Source: Nocardia yamanashiensis NBRC 100130 (GTDB taxonomy: Bacteria; Actinomycetota; Actinomycetes; Mycobacteriales; Mycobacteriaceae). Taken from it: DNA of 64,000 nucleotides. The DNA lies in contig NZ_BDCD01000020.1 in assembly GCF_001613325.1 (NCBI RefSeq), forward strand, positions 186,001-250,000. The letters run 5' to 3'. How positions within the stretch are numbered: position 1 is the first letter of the stretch; each line of letters begins with the position of its first letter. The translations under genes and the position numbers were made by a program. The notes below the pieces were generated by a model that saw only the letters and a program-made list of their open reading frames with translations, did not search any database and had not been told where the DNA came from. Positions 17,997 to 24,927 of the stretch are shown here, piece after piece.

Positions 17997-18049
17997 AACC
18001 AAACGTTGTTAGGTTTATGTGACCCACGCTATCCTAACGCTGTTCGGTT
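17997..18049. promoter_or_regulatory. Pair of matching 19-bp operators between the acyl-CoA operon and its TetR gene
   Basis: Two imperfect palindromes, AACCAAACGTTGTTAGGTT (17997-18015) and ATCCTAACGCTGTTCGGTT (18031-18049), share the form AWCCnAACGnTGTTnGGTT and are 34 bp apart centre to centre. They lie between the divergent FadE start (17981) and the TetR start (18099). Inference: these are the binding sites through which the TetR protein represses both directions until an acyl-CoA ligand appears. Confidence 0.65.
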
Positions 18050-18098
18050 TATCAAGGGCGAGGTGATAACTTCACCCGGGACAGCCGAGGGAGGTGCC

Positions 18099-18743
18099 AT
18101 GGCCAGGCCGAAAGTGCCACTGCTGAGCCGTGATCGCATACGCGACGCGGCGGTCGAACTCATCGACCGGGACGGGCTGGCGGAGCTGTCCATGCGCAAG
18201 CTGGCCACCGAACTGGGCGTGCAGGCGGCCTCGCTATACGGGCACTACCCGACCAAGGACGATCTGTACGACGAGATCGCCGGGGCCATCATGGCGACCG
18301 TCGACACCTCGGGTTTCGAGTCCGGCGATTGGCGCGCCGGGCTCATGTCCTGGGCCCGGTCCTATCGCGACGCACTGGTCGCACACCCCAATTTCGTCCC
18401 ATACCTGGCCACCGGCCCCGGCAAGCGCGAAGAGAACCTGCGCCACGCCGACGCCGTGCACGGCGGACTGGTCGGCGCGGGCTGGCCGCCGCGCGAGGCG
18501 ACCATGATCGGCGCCGCCACGCGTTACCTGGTCATGGGCGCGACCATCGGCTCGTTCTCGCGCGGCTTCGTCGATGACGTACAGGTCTACCGGGACCGGT
18601 ACCCACACCTCGAGCAGGCGCATCTACTGCGCGCCAAGGCCGACGAAATCGATTCGGAGAGTTTCGAACTCGCGCTCACCGCGTTCGTGGACGGGTTGTC
18701 GCTGCGCTTCGAGCCGTTCTCGAAGAAGAAGCGCCGCAAGTAG
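18099..18743 (+). CDS. TetR-family regulator of the acyl-CoA operon
   Basis: Protein of 214 aa from ATG 18099, preceded by GAGGGAGGTG; the upstream in-frame region (from 17988) contains the operators and is not coding. The helix-turn-helix is RDRIRDAAVELIDRDGLAELSMRKLATELGVQAASLYGHYPTKDDL; the C-terminal half has the layout of the TetR_C_1 group. The divergent position and the paired operators make local control of the FadE/FadD operon the best guess. The C-terminus is very basic (KKKRRK). Confidence 0.88.
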   Translation: MARPKVPLLSRDRIRDAAVELIDRDGLAELSMRKLATELGVQAASLYGHYPTKDDLYDEIAGAIMATVDTSGFESGDWRAGLMSWARSYRDALVAHPNFVPYLATGPGKREENLRHADAVHGGLVGAGWPPREATMIGAATRYLVMGATIGSFSRGFVDDVQVYRDRYPHLEQAHLLRAKADEIDSESFELALTAFVDGLSLRFEPFSKKKRRK

Positions 18744-18788
18744 CCCCGCTACTGCGCGGGAAGCCGTGGAGCTCGGCAAACCCGTTGG

Positions 18789-18807
18789 TTAGGATAGGCT
18801 TACTTAC
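18789..18807 (+). promoter_or_regulatory. Candidate IdeR/DtxR iron box upstream of flavodoxin
   Basis: TTAGGATAGGCTTACTTAC matches the mycobacterial IdeR consensus TTAGGTTAGGCTAACCTAA at 15 of 19 positions and sits 18 bp upstream of the flavodoxin GTG start. It would repress the gene when iron is plentiful. Confidence 0.6.
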
Positions 18808-18824
18808 CTATCGAAGGGAGCCGT

Positions 18825-19277
18825 GTGCGCGTCGTCATCTTGTTCGGAACCGAAATGGGCACCGCCGAAACCGTCGCCGATTGCATCGCCGACGAACTCT
18901 CGGGCTGCGATGTGTCGATCTACGACATGATGGATTTCGATCCCGCCGACCTGACCGCGGAAGAACTCCTGGTGGTCGTCTGCTCCACCTACGGCGACGG
19001 CGACCTGCCCACCGGCGCAGAGCCTTTCTTCGACGCCCTGGACGCCACCCGCCCCGATCTCACCGGCCTGCGCTTCGCGGTCTTCGGCCTCGGCGACAGC
19101 GTCTACGGCGACACCTTCAACCGCGGCGGCGAGATCGCGGCCGAGAAGCTGACCGAACGCGGCGCGATCCAGATCGGCGAACACGCCCGCCACGACGGTT
19201 CCAGCGAAGTGAAGCCGAAGGACATGGCCCGCGAATGGGCTGCGGCCCTGCCGATCCCGGTCACGCAGGCGGGCTGA
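18825..19277 (+). CDS. Flavodoxin-domain protein
   Basis: Protein of 150 aa with one flavodoxin domain: phosphate-binding loop FGTEMGTAETVAD at residues 7-19, CSTYGDGDLP in the second FMN loop, and VFGLGDSVYGDTF in the third. It resembles the FMN domain of MioC and diflavin reductases. It is a small FMN electron carrier that can replace ferredoxin when iron is scarce, which agrees with the iron-box-like site just upstream. The GTG start follows GAAGGGAG closely. It overlaps the convergent HxlR gene by 17 bp at the 3' ends. Confidence 0.88.
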   Translation: MRVVILFGTEMGTAETVADCIADELSGCDVSIYDMMDFDPADLTAEELLVVVCSTYGDGDLPTGAEPFFDALDATRPDLTGLRFAVFGLGDSVYGDTFNRGGEIAAEKLTERGAIQIGEHARHDGSSEVKPKDMAREWAAALPIPVTQAG

Positions 19278-19761
19278 GGTATCCGCCGATCAAGGCCGCG
19301 CCCGGTCCCCCGCGACCACCCGGACCGGGCAGGTATTCCACGGCCCCCGCGTCCAGGGACTCCCCGCAGTGCGCGCAGCTGACCGCCGCCGCCGTGACGT
19401 GCGCGCAGTCGTGGTGGCGCACCAGCAACGGCGGCCCGTCCGCCCCCGCCTCCCACCGGTCACCCCACGCCATCAATGCCAGTAGCGCCGGCACCAGATC
19501 CCGCCCCTTCGCGGTGAGCCGGTACTCGAACCGATCCGGCTGCGTCGCATACCGATCCCGTTGCAGCACACCGGCATCCACCAGCCGCTGCAACCGGTCG
19601 CTGAGCACGTTGGTGGCCACCCCGAGATCCCGCTGCAACTCGTCGAACCGATGCAGCCCCACCGCCACATCCCGCACCACGAGCAGCGCCCACGGATCCC
19701 CCACGATGGCCGCCGACCGCGCGATCGAGCACGCGATCGCCCCGAAATCCGTCCGAGCCAC
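19261..19761 (-). CDS. HxlR-family winged-helix regulator
   Basis: About 166 aa from GTG 19761 (GGGAAGGG upstream); the open frame extends to 19797. The HxlR domain reads CSIARSAAIVGDPWALLVVRDVAVGLHRFDELQRDLGVATNVLSDRLQRLVDAG, followed by the beta-wing. A C-terminal extension has a CAHVTAAAVSCAHCGE segment whose Cys/His residues could bind a metal. It diverges from an NTF2-like gene 59 bp away. Confidence 0.85.
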   Translation of the reverse strand: MARTDFGAIACSIARSAAIVGDPWALLVVRDVAVGLHRFDELQRDLGVATNVLSDRLQRLVDAGVLQRDRYATQPDRFEYRLTAKGRDLVPALLALMAWGDRWEAGADGPPLLVRHHDCAHVTAAAVSCAHCGESLDAGAVEYLPGPGGRGGPGAALIGGYLSPPA

Positions 19762-19783
19762 GGCCCACCCTTCCCGAGAGTCC

Positions 19784-19798
19784 CTTGCTAGAAGCAAG
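19784..19798. promoter_or_regulatory. Short inverted repeat, candidate HxlR operator
   Basis: CTTGC-TAGAA-GCAAG is a perfect 5-bp inverted repeat in the interval between the divergent HxlR gene and the NTF2-like gene at 19820. Confidence 0.35.
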
Positions 19799-19819
19799 TC
19801 AGCAGGTTAACGTCATTAT

Positions 19820-20245
19820 ATGTACCACGCTATCGTGCGTTACCTGGTCCGGAAAACCTGGCGTCGCGCCGGCGCGGGCGATTTCGACGCCGCCGTCGGC
19901 ATGGCCGCCCCGGACGTCCACTTCCGCTTCCTCGGCGACTCCCCGCTCGGCGCGGACCTGCACGGCCGCGACGCCTTCCGCGCCTGGTTCGACACCTTCG
20001 AACAACACCTCCCCGGCATCCGCCTCGAACTCGAAGACGTCGTAGCCAACGGCTGGCCCTGGAACACCACCGTCGCCGCCCGCCTCCGAGTAACCGGCAC
20101 CCTCGCCGACGGAACCCCCTACCGCAACACCGCGATCCAATGGCTCACCCTGCGCTGGGGGCGCCTCACCGACGACCTCGTCCTCGAGGACACCCTCGCC
20201 CTCGACGCCGCCCTCCGCCGCCAGCAGGCCGCCCTCGCGCACTAG
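19820..20245 (+). CDS. NTF2-like / SnoaL-type protein
   Basis: Protein of 141 aa with the cone-shaped NTF2-like pattern: an N-terminal helix containing RAGAGDFDAAVGMAAPDVHFRFLGD, GRDAFRAWFDTFEQHLPGIRLELED, and a final WLTLRWGRLTDDLVLEDTLAL strand-helix. Members are cyclases, isomerases or small ligand-binding proteins; the function here is unknown. It is probably controlled by the divergent HxlR regulator. A strong terminator follows. Confidence 0.75.
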   Translation: MYHAIVRYLVRKTWRRAGAGDFDAAVGMAAPDVHFRFLGDSPLGADLHGRDAFRAWFDTFEQHLPGIRLELEDVVANGWPWNTTVAARLRVTGTLADGTPYRNTAIQWLTLRWGRLTDDLVLEDTLALDAALRRQQAALAH

Positions 20246-20260
20246 CCGCAGCCCGCGAAA

Positions 20261-20300
20261 CACGAGAGCCCCGAACCGGAATCGGCTCGGGGCTCTCGTG
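20261..20300. terminator. Bidirectional hairpin terminator
   Basis: A perfect 14-bp stem (20261-20274 with 20287-20300) and 12-nt loop lie between the convergent NTF2-like gene (ends 20245) and the TIGR03118 lipoprotein gene (ends 20310). There is no long U-run. Confidence 0.75.
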
Positions 20301-20309
20301 GGTGACGGA

Positions 20310-21656
20310 TTACTTCAGGCGGAGGCTGCCGAAGAGGCCTTCCTTCTCGTCCTCGGGGCCCGCGGTGAAGTAGAGGGCGTTGGCGTCGCCGAGGCTTTCG
20401 CCGTTGCCGAACATCAGGCCCCACAGGCCGCCGATCTCGACCGGCTGGTTGACGGTGTTGCGCAGGTAGTCGACGAATTCGCCGGTCTTGTCGTCGAGGA
20501 CGACGATGCGGCCGGCGCCGCCGAAGTTGCCGACCAGGAGCTTGCCGGAGAGCGGGCCGAAGTTGTCGGGGGCGACCACGACGCCCCAGGGGGCGTTGAA
20601 GCGGTCGGCGCCGTCGAGGGTGCGGACCAGTTTGCCGGTGGCGTCGAATTCGGCGATCTTGCCCTTGCCGGGCTTGAACTTGGCTTCCTTCTCGGCGGCC
20701 GCGTCGAGCGAATCCTCTTCGCCCGCATCGATCTTCGACGGGTCTTCCTCGCCGGGCTTGGTGGCGGCGTAGGAGACGAAGACGCGCTGGCCCAGGGTGG
20801 TCACGTTCCAAGGGGCCGGATCGCCGGGCTTGACCTTCTTGCCCTTCGAGGCATCGGCGGCGTCGATCGCGTCACCGGTGGCGAAGGGGTTGGCGAAACC
20901 GGTGGTGGGCACCAGCTTCCAGTTCTTGTCGAAGGTGCGGATCTGCGAGTTCTCGCCGAAATCGGCGGCGAGCAGCTTGTCACCGGACGGGGTGAGAGCG
21001 ATGCCGAAGAACTGCATCTTCTGATCCGAGCCGTCGAACATGAGCGGCGCGGGGCCGTCGTGCCGCACGATGGAGCCGCCCGGGCCCTGCTCGGTCCACG
21101 CGGAGATCTTGCCGGAGTCGGTGGCGAAGATGAAACGCGCCGAACCGGTGAGCTTCTCGTCCTTGCCGTCGTAGCTGACCGGCTGATCCTTCACCACGAA
21201 CAGATCCGAGGTGATGGGCGCGCCGTTGAACACCACGCCGGTGGTCTTGCCGATGCTCTTGTCCGAGGTGTCGGAATCCGCGCCGGGCACGGTGACCAGC
21301 TTAAGCGGATCCTGGAACAGCTTCTGCAGCTTGGGATCCGGCGAAGCGGTGACATCGCCGACGAATTGGAAGGAGTAACCGCCGCCGCCGACCCAGAAGT
21401 GGCCGCCGGCGCCCTTGGGGCGATCCGCGATGCCCCAGGCGTTCACCATGTCGGGGAAGGTGAACTGGGCCTTGTACTTGTCGGCATTGGCCGCCAGATT
21501 GGTCTGCGCGTAGGTATTGCCGTCGATGGCCTTCACGTCGTCGGTGTCCGACGAGGTGCTGCTGCAGGCAGCGGCGACCATCAGCGCCGCGCCGAGTGCC
21601 GTCGCGCGCAGAGCGTTCTTGCGCAGCGACGGCATCCCGTTCCAGCGTCCGTTCAT
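20310..21656 (-). CDS. TIGR03118-family lipoprotein (beta-propeller-like)
   Basis: Protein of 448 aa with a lipoprotein signal: basic start, hydrophobic core, lipobox VAAAC near residue 30, then a Ser/Thr/Asp-rich spacer. The rest resembles TIGR03118-family extracytoplasmic proteins, with repeated strand-turn blocks such as LTPSGDKLLAADFGENSQIRTFD and APWGVVVAPDNFGPLSGKLLVGNFG. The biochemical role is unknown. A good ribosome binding site (GGAAGGACC) precedes the ATG. An IdeR-like box lies 37 bp upstream, so the gene may be induced under iron limitation. Confidence 0.8.
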   Translation of the reverse strand: MNGRWNGMPSLRKNALRATALGAALMVAAACSSTSSDTDDVKAIDGNTYAQTNLAANADKYKAQFTFPDMVNAWGIADRPKGAGGHFWVGGGGYSFQFVGDVTASPDPKLQKLFQDPLKLVTVPGADSDTSDKSIGKTTGVVFNGAPITSDLFVVKDQPVSYDGKDEKLTGSARFIFATDSGKISAWTEQGPGGSIVRHDGPAPLMFDGSDQKMQFFGIALTPSGDKLLAADFGENSQIRTFDKNWKLVPTTGFANPFATGDAIDAADASKGKKVKPGDPAPWNVTTLGQRVFVSYAATKPGEEDPSKIDAGEEDSLDAAAEKEAKFKPGKGKIAEFDATGKLVRTLDGADRFNAPWGVVVAPDNFGPLSGKLLVGNFGGAGRIVVLDDKTGEFVDYLRNTVNQPVEIGGLWGLMFGNGESLGDANALYFTAGPEDEKEGLFGSLRLK

Positions 21657-21692
21657 TGCCTTGGTCCTTCCAACTCAACGCCCACGATGGCG

Positions 21693-21711
21693 TTAGGTGA
21701 TGCTAACCATA
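21693..21711 (-). promoter_or_regulatory. Candidate IdeR/DtxR iron box upstream of the TIGR03118 lipoprotein
   Basis: TTAGGTGATGCTAACCATA matches the IdeR consensus at 15 of 19 positions, including an exact TTAGGT and GCTAACC. It lies between the sulfotransferase stop and the lipoprotein start (21656), so it can only serve the lipoprotein gene. Confidence 0.55.
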
Positions 21712-21733
21712 GCTGGAAGGATTTTCGGTCGGG

Positions 21734-22870
21734 TCAGGACACCCGGAATTCCGCCTTGACCTGGTCTTCGGTCAGTCCGTAATCGGCCAGAGAATACGTG
21801 TGGGTCGGTTTCCGATCGCCGGATTTACTCTCCTCGTCCAGCGCCGTCATGGCCTGCCGGGCGGGCTCGTCGAAGGTCAATCCGAACGCGGAGTAGATGC
21901 GCTCGACCGTGCCCAGCGGATCCGCCCGCAGATCCTCGAACTGGATGTCCAGGAACTGGTCCGGGTTGTACTTGGCCCGCGCCGTATCGAACTCGCGCAG
22001 CCCCCGCGACCACAGTTCCAGCTGGGTCTCCCCGATCCGTTCCCGGGTGAACCCGGTGGACCAGCCGCGGGCGGCGTGCTCGGACAGACTGCACGAGGAT
22101 CCGACGATGGTCACCGGATCGCGATGGGTCTGGATGATCAGCGCGTCCGGGTACACCTCCATCAGCGCGTCGAGGGCGAACAGATGGCTCGGGTTCTTCA
22201 GCACCCAGCGCCGCTGATCACCCAGCCCGATCAGCTGCAAATTCTTCTTGTGCCGCTCATAGGCATTGGTCCAATCCTGCTTGCGCAGCCACTGCGAATA
22301 GGTCGGCAGATAGGCCAGCGATTCGTAGGAGATGGATTTGGCCGTCTGCCGCAGCAGCTGCCAGCACTCCTCCACATCGGCGGCGCTCATGTAGTGCACG
22401 CCCATGAAGTCCGGGTTCTCCACCCGATGCTGCGCGAATCCGGCGTCGATGCCCTGGTACACCGGATTGCTCGCCCAGCTCTCGCGCGGCGGGCGCGGCT
22501 GCGGGAATTCCGCCAGCCACATTTCGAGGGCCTGATGCTGCGGGTCGGCCGCGAGCAGCCGGTGCAGCGCGGTGGTGCCGGTGCGCGGCAGCCCGGTCAC
22601 GAAAATCGGCCGGGCGACCGAGGTTTCGGCATAGCCCGGGTTGGCCTTCCAGGACGCTTCGCTGAGCGCGCGGGCGACCAGCGCCCCGCGCAGGAAGTAC
22701 CGGCTCATCTTCGAGCCGAGCTCGGTGAGCTCGGCGTCGCGCTGGTAGGACTCGAGCAGCACGCTCAAACCCTCGAGGTGATCATCGGACCCGAAGTCGT
22801 CGAGCCCGGTGAGCTTGGTGGCCGAGGCGTGCAGATCCTCGACGGTGCCGACGTTGGTACGCCCGCTCAT
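21734..22870 (-). CDS. Sulfotransferase family protein
   Basis: PAPS-dependent sulfotransferase of 378 aa. The 5'-phosphosulfate loop is FVTGLPRTGTTALHRLL (near residue 90), and the 3'-phosphate-binding segment is QTHRDPVTIVGSSCSLSEHA near 245. Large sulfotransferases of this kind are typical of mycobacteria and Nocardia and act on lipids or other hydrophobic metabolites. It is the last gene of a unit that begins with cysD and cysNC, which make its donor PAPS. The acceptor is unknown; an SDR and a DUF1214 protein in the same unit may prepare it. Confidence 0.9.
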   Translation of the reverse strand: MSGRTNVGTVEDLHASATKLTGLDDFGSDDHLEGLSVLLESYQRDAELTELGSKMSRYFLRGALVARALSEASWKANPGYAETSVARPIFVTGLPRTGTTALHRLLAADPQHQALEMWLAEFPQPRPPRESWASNPVYQGIDAGFAQHRVENPDFMGVHYMSAADVEECWQLLRQTAKSISYESLAYLPTYSQWLRKQDWTNAYERHKKNLQLIGLGDQRRWVLKNPSHLFALDALMEVYPDALIIQTHRDPVTIVGSSCSLSEHAARGWSTGFTRERIGETQLELWSRGLREFDTARAKYNPDQFLDIQFEDLRADPLGTVERIYSAFGLTFDEPARQAMTALDEESKSGDRKPTHTYSLADYGLTEDQVKAEFRVS

Positions 22871-22879
22871 GCGTTCTCC

Positions 22880-23725
22880 TTAAACGTGGTACTCGCCGCA
22901 GTTGACGTCGAGGGTCTGCCCGGTGATGGCATTGGCCCACGGCGACGCCAGGAAGATGACCGAGTTGGCGATCTCGTCGGGTTCGGGCAGCCGCTTGAGG
23001 TCGGATTTGGCGGCGGTGGTCTGGTACACCTGCTCGGCGGTGATGCCGTACTTCTTGGCGACCTCGCCGAAGTACCACTTGAGCTGATCGGTGTGAATGT
23101 AGCCGGGGGCGACGGTATTGACGCGAATCCCCTTCTCCCCCAGCTCGGTCGCGAGGGTCTGCGACATGGCGAGCAGCGCCGACTTGGCGACCTTGTAGCT
23201 GCCGTAGCGGGGTTCGGAGTGCCGCAGCACCGCCGAGTTCACCATCACCACAGCGCCTTTGGTCTCGGCCAGCGCATCGGTGAACGCCTGCGTCATGCGC
23301 AGATTGCCGAGCACGGTCAGCTCCAGGCTGTCGGTGATCTGCTTGAAGTCGGTGCGCGCGAACGGCTTCATGGACGGCACCGCGAACGCATTGTTGATCA
23401 GCGCGTCGACCCGCCCGAATTCGGCAAGGGTGCGTTCCACCAGGTTCCGCACGGCCGCGTCATCGGTGATGTCGGTGGGCACGCACAGCGTGGTGCCGCC
23501 CATGGCCTCGATCTCGGCGGCGACCTCCTTCAACCGCGATTCGGTGCGCGCGGCGAGCACGACCTTGGCGCCGGCGGCGGCGGCTTCCAGGCAGACGGAG
23601 CGACCGAGCCCCGGCCCCACGCCGCTGACCACGACGACCTTGTCGGCGAGCAGAGCGGTCCGCAGGCGCTGGTCCGGGGTTTCAGGGGCTTGCCCCTGAG
23701 AGTTACGAGAGTTGTCCTCACTCAT
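22880..23725 (-). CDS. Short-chain dehydrogenase/reductase of the sulfation operon
   Basis: SDR of 281 aa with a modified glycine motif SGVGPGLGRSV (residues 34-44), NNAF in place of NNAG near 111, catalytic Ser in VMVNSAVLR, the YGSYKVAKSA catalytic Tyr/Lys, and GQTLDVNCGEYHV at the end. It starts inside the DUF1214 stop (TGATG, 1-nt overlap) and ends 9 bp before the sulfotransferase. Likely role: oxidation or reduction of a hydroxyl or carbonyl in the molecule to be sulfated. Confidence 0.88.
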   Translation of the reverse strand: MSEDNSRNSQGQAPETPDQRLRTALLADKVVVVSGVGPGLGRSVCLEAAAAGAKVVLAARTESRLKEVAAEIEAMGGTTLCVPTDITDDAAVRNLVERTLAEFGRVDALINNAFAVPSMKPFARTDFKQITDSLELTVLGNLRMTQAFTDALAETKGAVVMVNSAVLRHSEPRYGSYKVAKSALLAMSQTLATELGEKGIRVNTVAPGYIHTDQLKWYFGEVAKKYGITAEQVYQTTAAKSDLKRLPEPDEIANSVIFLASPWANAITGQTLDVNCGEYHV

Positions 23726-24927
23726 CAGCCCAGCATCCTTTCAGCGAAAGCCCGCTGGCGGTCGGCGATGCGTGCGCGCCAAGCGGTTTCGTCGATCTTG
23801 TTTGTCTCGTAGTGGGGCAGCCGTTCGGCGACCTTGTCGAAGGGGACGAGTTCGATGGTCGGTCCATCGGCTTCGGTGATGGCCCGGGCGACCCGCTGCC
23901 AGCGGAACTGGAGGATCCCCAGCTTGCGGCCGGTGGTCTCGATCCAGTTGGTGACGCCGGGGTTGCGCGCCGACACGACCAGGCGAATGTTCCCGTCCGG
24001 ATCCACCTGCGACTGCGCCGAATTCAGCGAGGTCTGGTGGTTTACGTAATCCAGTGACGTGTACCAGCGGTTGCCCAGCTGGAAACCCTGATACGGCGCA
24101 TCGGATTTCGGCACGGTGATGATCAACGCCTGATCATCCGCCAGCTCGTAATGCCCCACCGACGAGTACTGCGTGCTCAACCCACCCGGCGTGAGCCGCG
24201 GCTCGGTCAGCGTATTGACCGGCAGATTCAGATAGAACCACTTCGGAAAGTTGAACCAGGTGTGCACCCGCGTCAGCAGCATCCGCCCCGCCGCGCGATA
24301 CCGCTTACGCAGCTGCGCCGCATCGGCTTCCACCGGCGCGGTGCCGATGGTGTCGACCCGCTCGATCCGGATCCGCCCCTTGCGCTCGTTCGCCCAATCC
24401 CCATAAACCTCGCGCACCGCGAGCATGGACGCGCCTTCGCCGAGCTGGAAGTAGTTCGGCTCCGGGTTCTCCTTGGGCGGCCCGAATCGCAGTGTGTAAC
24501 TGCCGTCTTCGGCGATCTCCAGCCGGCGATCGTCGAACGCGTCCTCACCGCCCGGCACATCGGTGGCGGTGTAATCGCCCTTGAGCACCTGGAAGCTGAG
24601 ATCGACGGTGCTCCCGCGCACCCCGGTGAGCAGGTACTCCGCACCGGGTTCGATATTCGCGTGGTAGTACAGCGTGTCCGGATTATCCAGGCCCATCTTG
24701 GTGTAAGGCCCGGTGGAGGTCACGAAGTACGGGTGCGAGGTCCCGTGCGCCCGCGACAGCTGCAAGACCGCGGCGATACTGCCCTGGAGGTAGTCGTACC
24801 CCTCCGCCAGGTCGTGCTCGTCACGAATGAAATCGGCTGCCGCGATGAGCTTCTCGGCTTCGGCAACGGCCGCCAGGAACGGCTCGGTGAGCGGTAGCTC
24901 GGCCTGTTCGATATTCGGCTGGTTCAT
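23725..24927 (-). CDS. DUF1214-domain protein of the sulfation operon
   Basis: Protein of 400 aa without signal peptide or membrane helices. The middle and C-terminal parts match the DUF1214 type: NFPKWFYLNLPVNTLTEPRLTPGGLSTQYSSVGHYEL, followed by a FQLGNRWYTSLDYVNHQTSLN segment and NPGVTNWIET. Its biochemical role is unknown. It is translationally coupled on both sides by TGATG overlaps (cysNC stop/start at 24927; SDR at 23725). As I recall, M. tuberculosis has a comparable sulfotransferase-oxidoreductase-hypothetical order at Rv3529c-Rv3531c; this needs checking. Confidence 0.8.
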   Translation of the reverse strand: MNQPNIEQAELPLTEPFLAAVAEAEKLIAAADFIRDEHDLAEGYDYLQGSIAAVLQLSRAHGTSHPYFVTSTGPYTKMGLDNPDTLYYHANIEPGAEYLLTGVRGSTVDLSFQVLKGDYTATDVPGGEDAFDDRRLEIAEDGSYTLRFGPPKENPEPNYFQLGEGASMLAVREVYGDWANERKGRIRIERVDTIGTAPVEADAAQLRKRYRAAGRMLLTRVHTWFNFPKWFYLNLPVNTLTEPRLTPGGLSTQYSSVGHYELADDQALIITVPKSDAPYQGFQLGNRWYTSLDYVNHQTSLNSAQSQVDPDGNIRLVVSARNPGVTNWIETTGRKLGILQFRWQRVARAITEADGPTIELVPFDKVAERLPHYETNKIDETAWRARIADRQRAFAERMLG

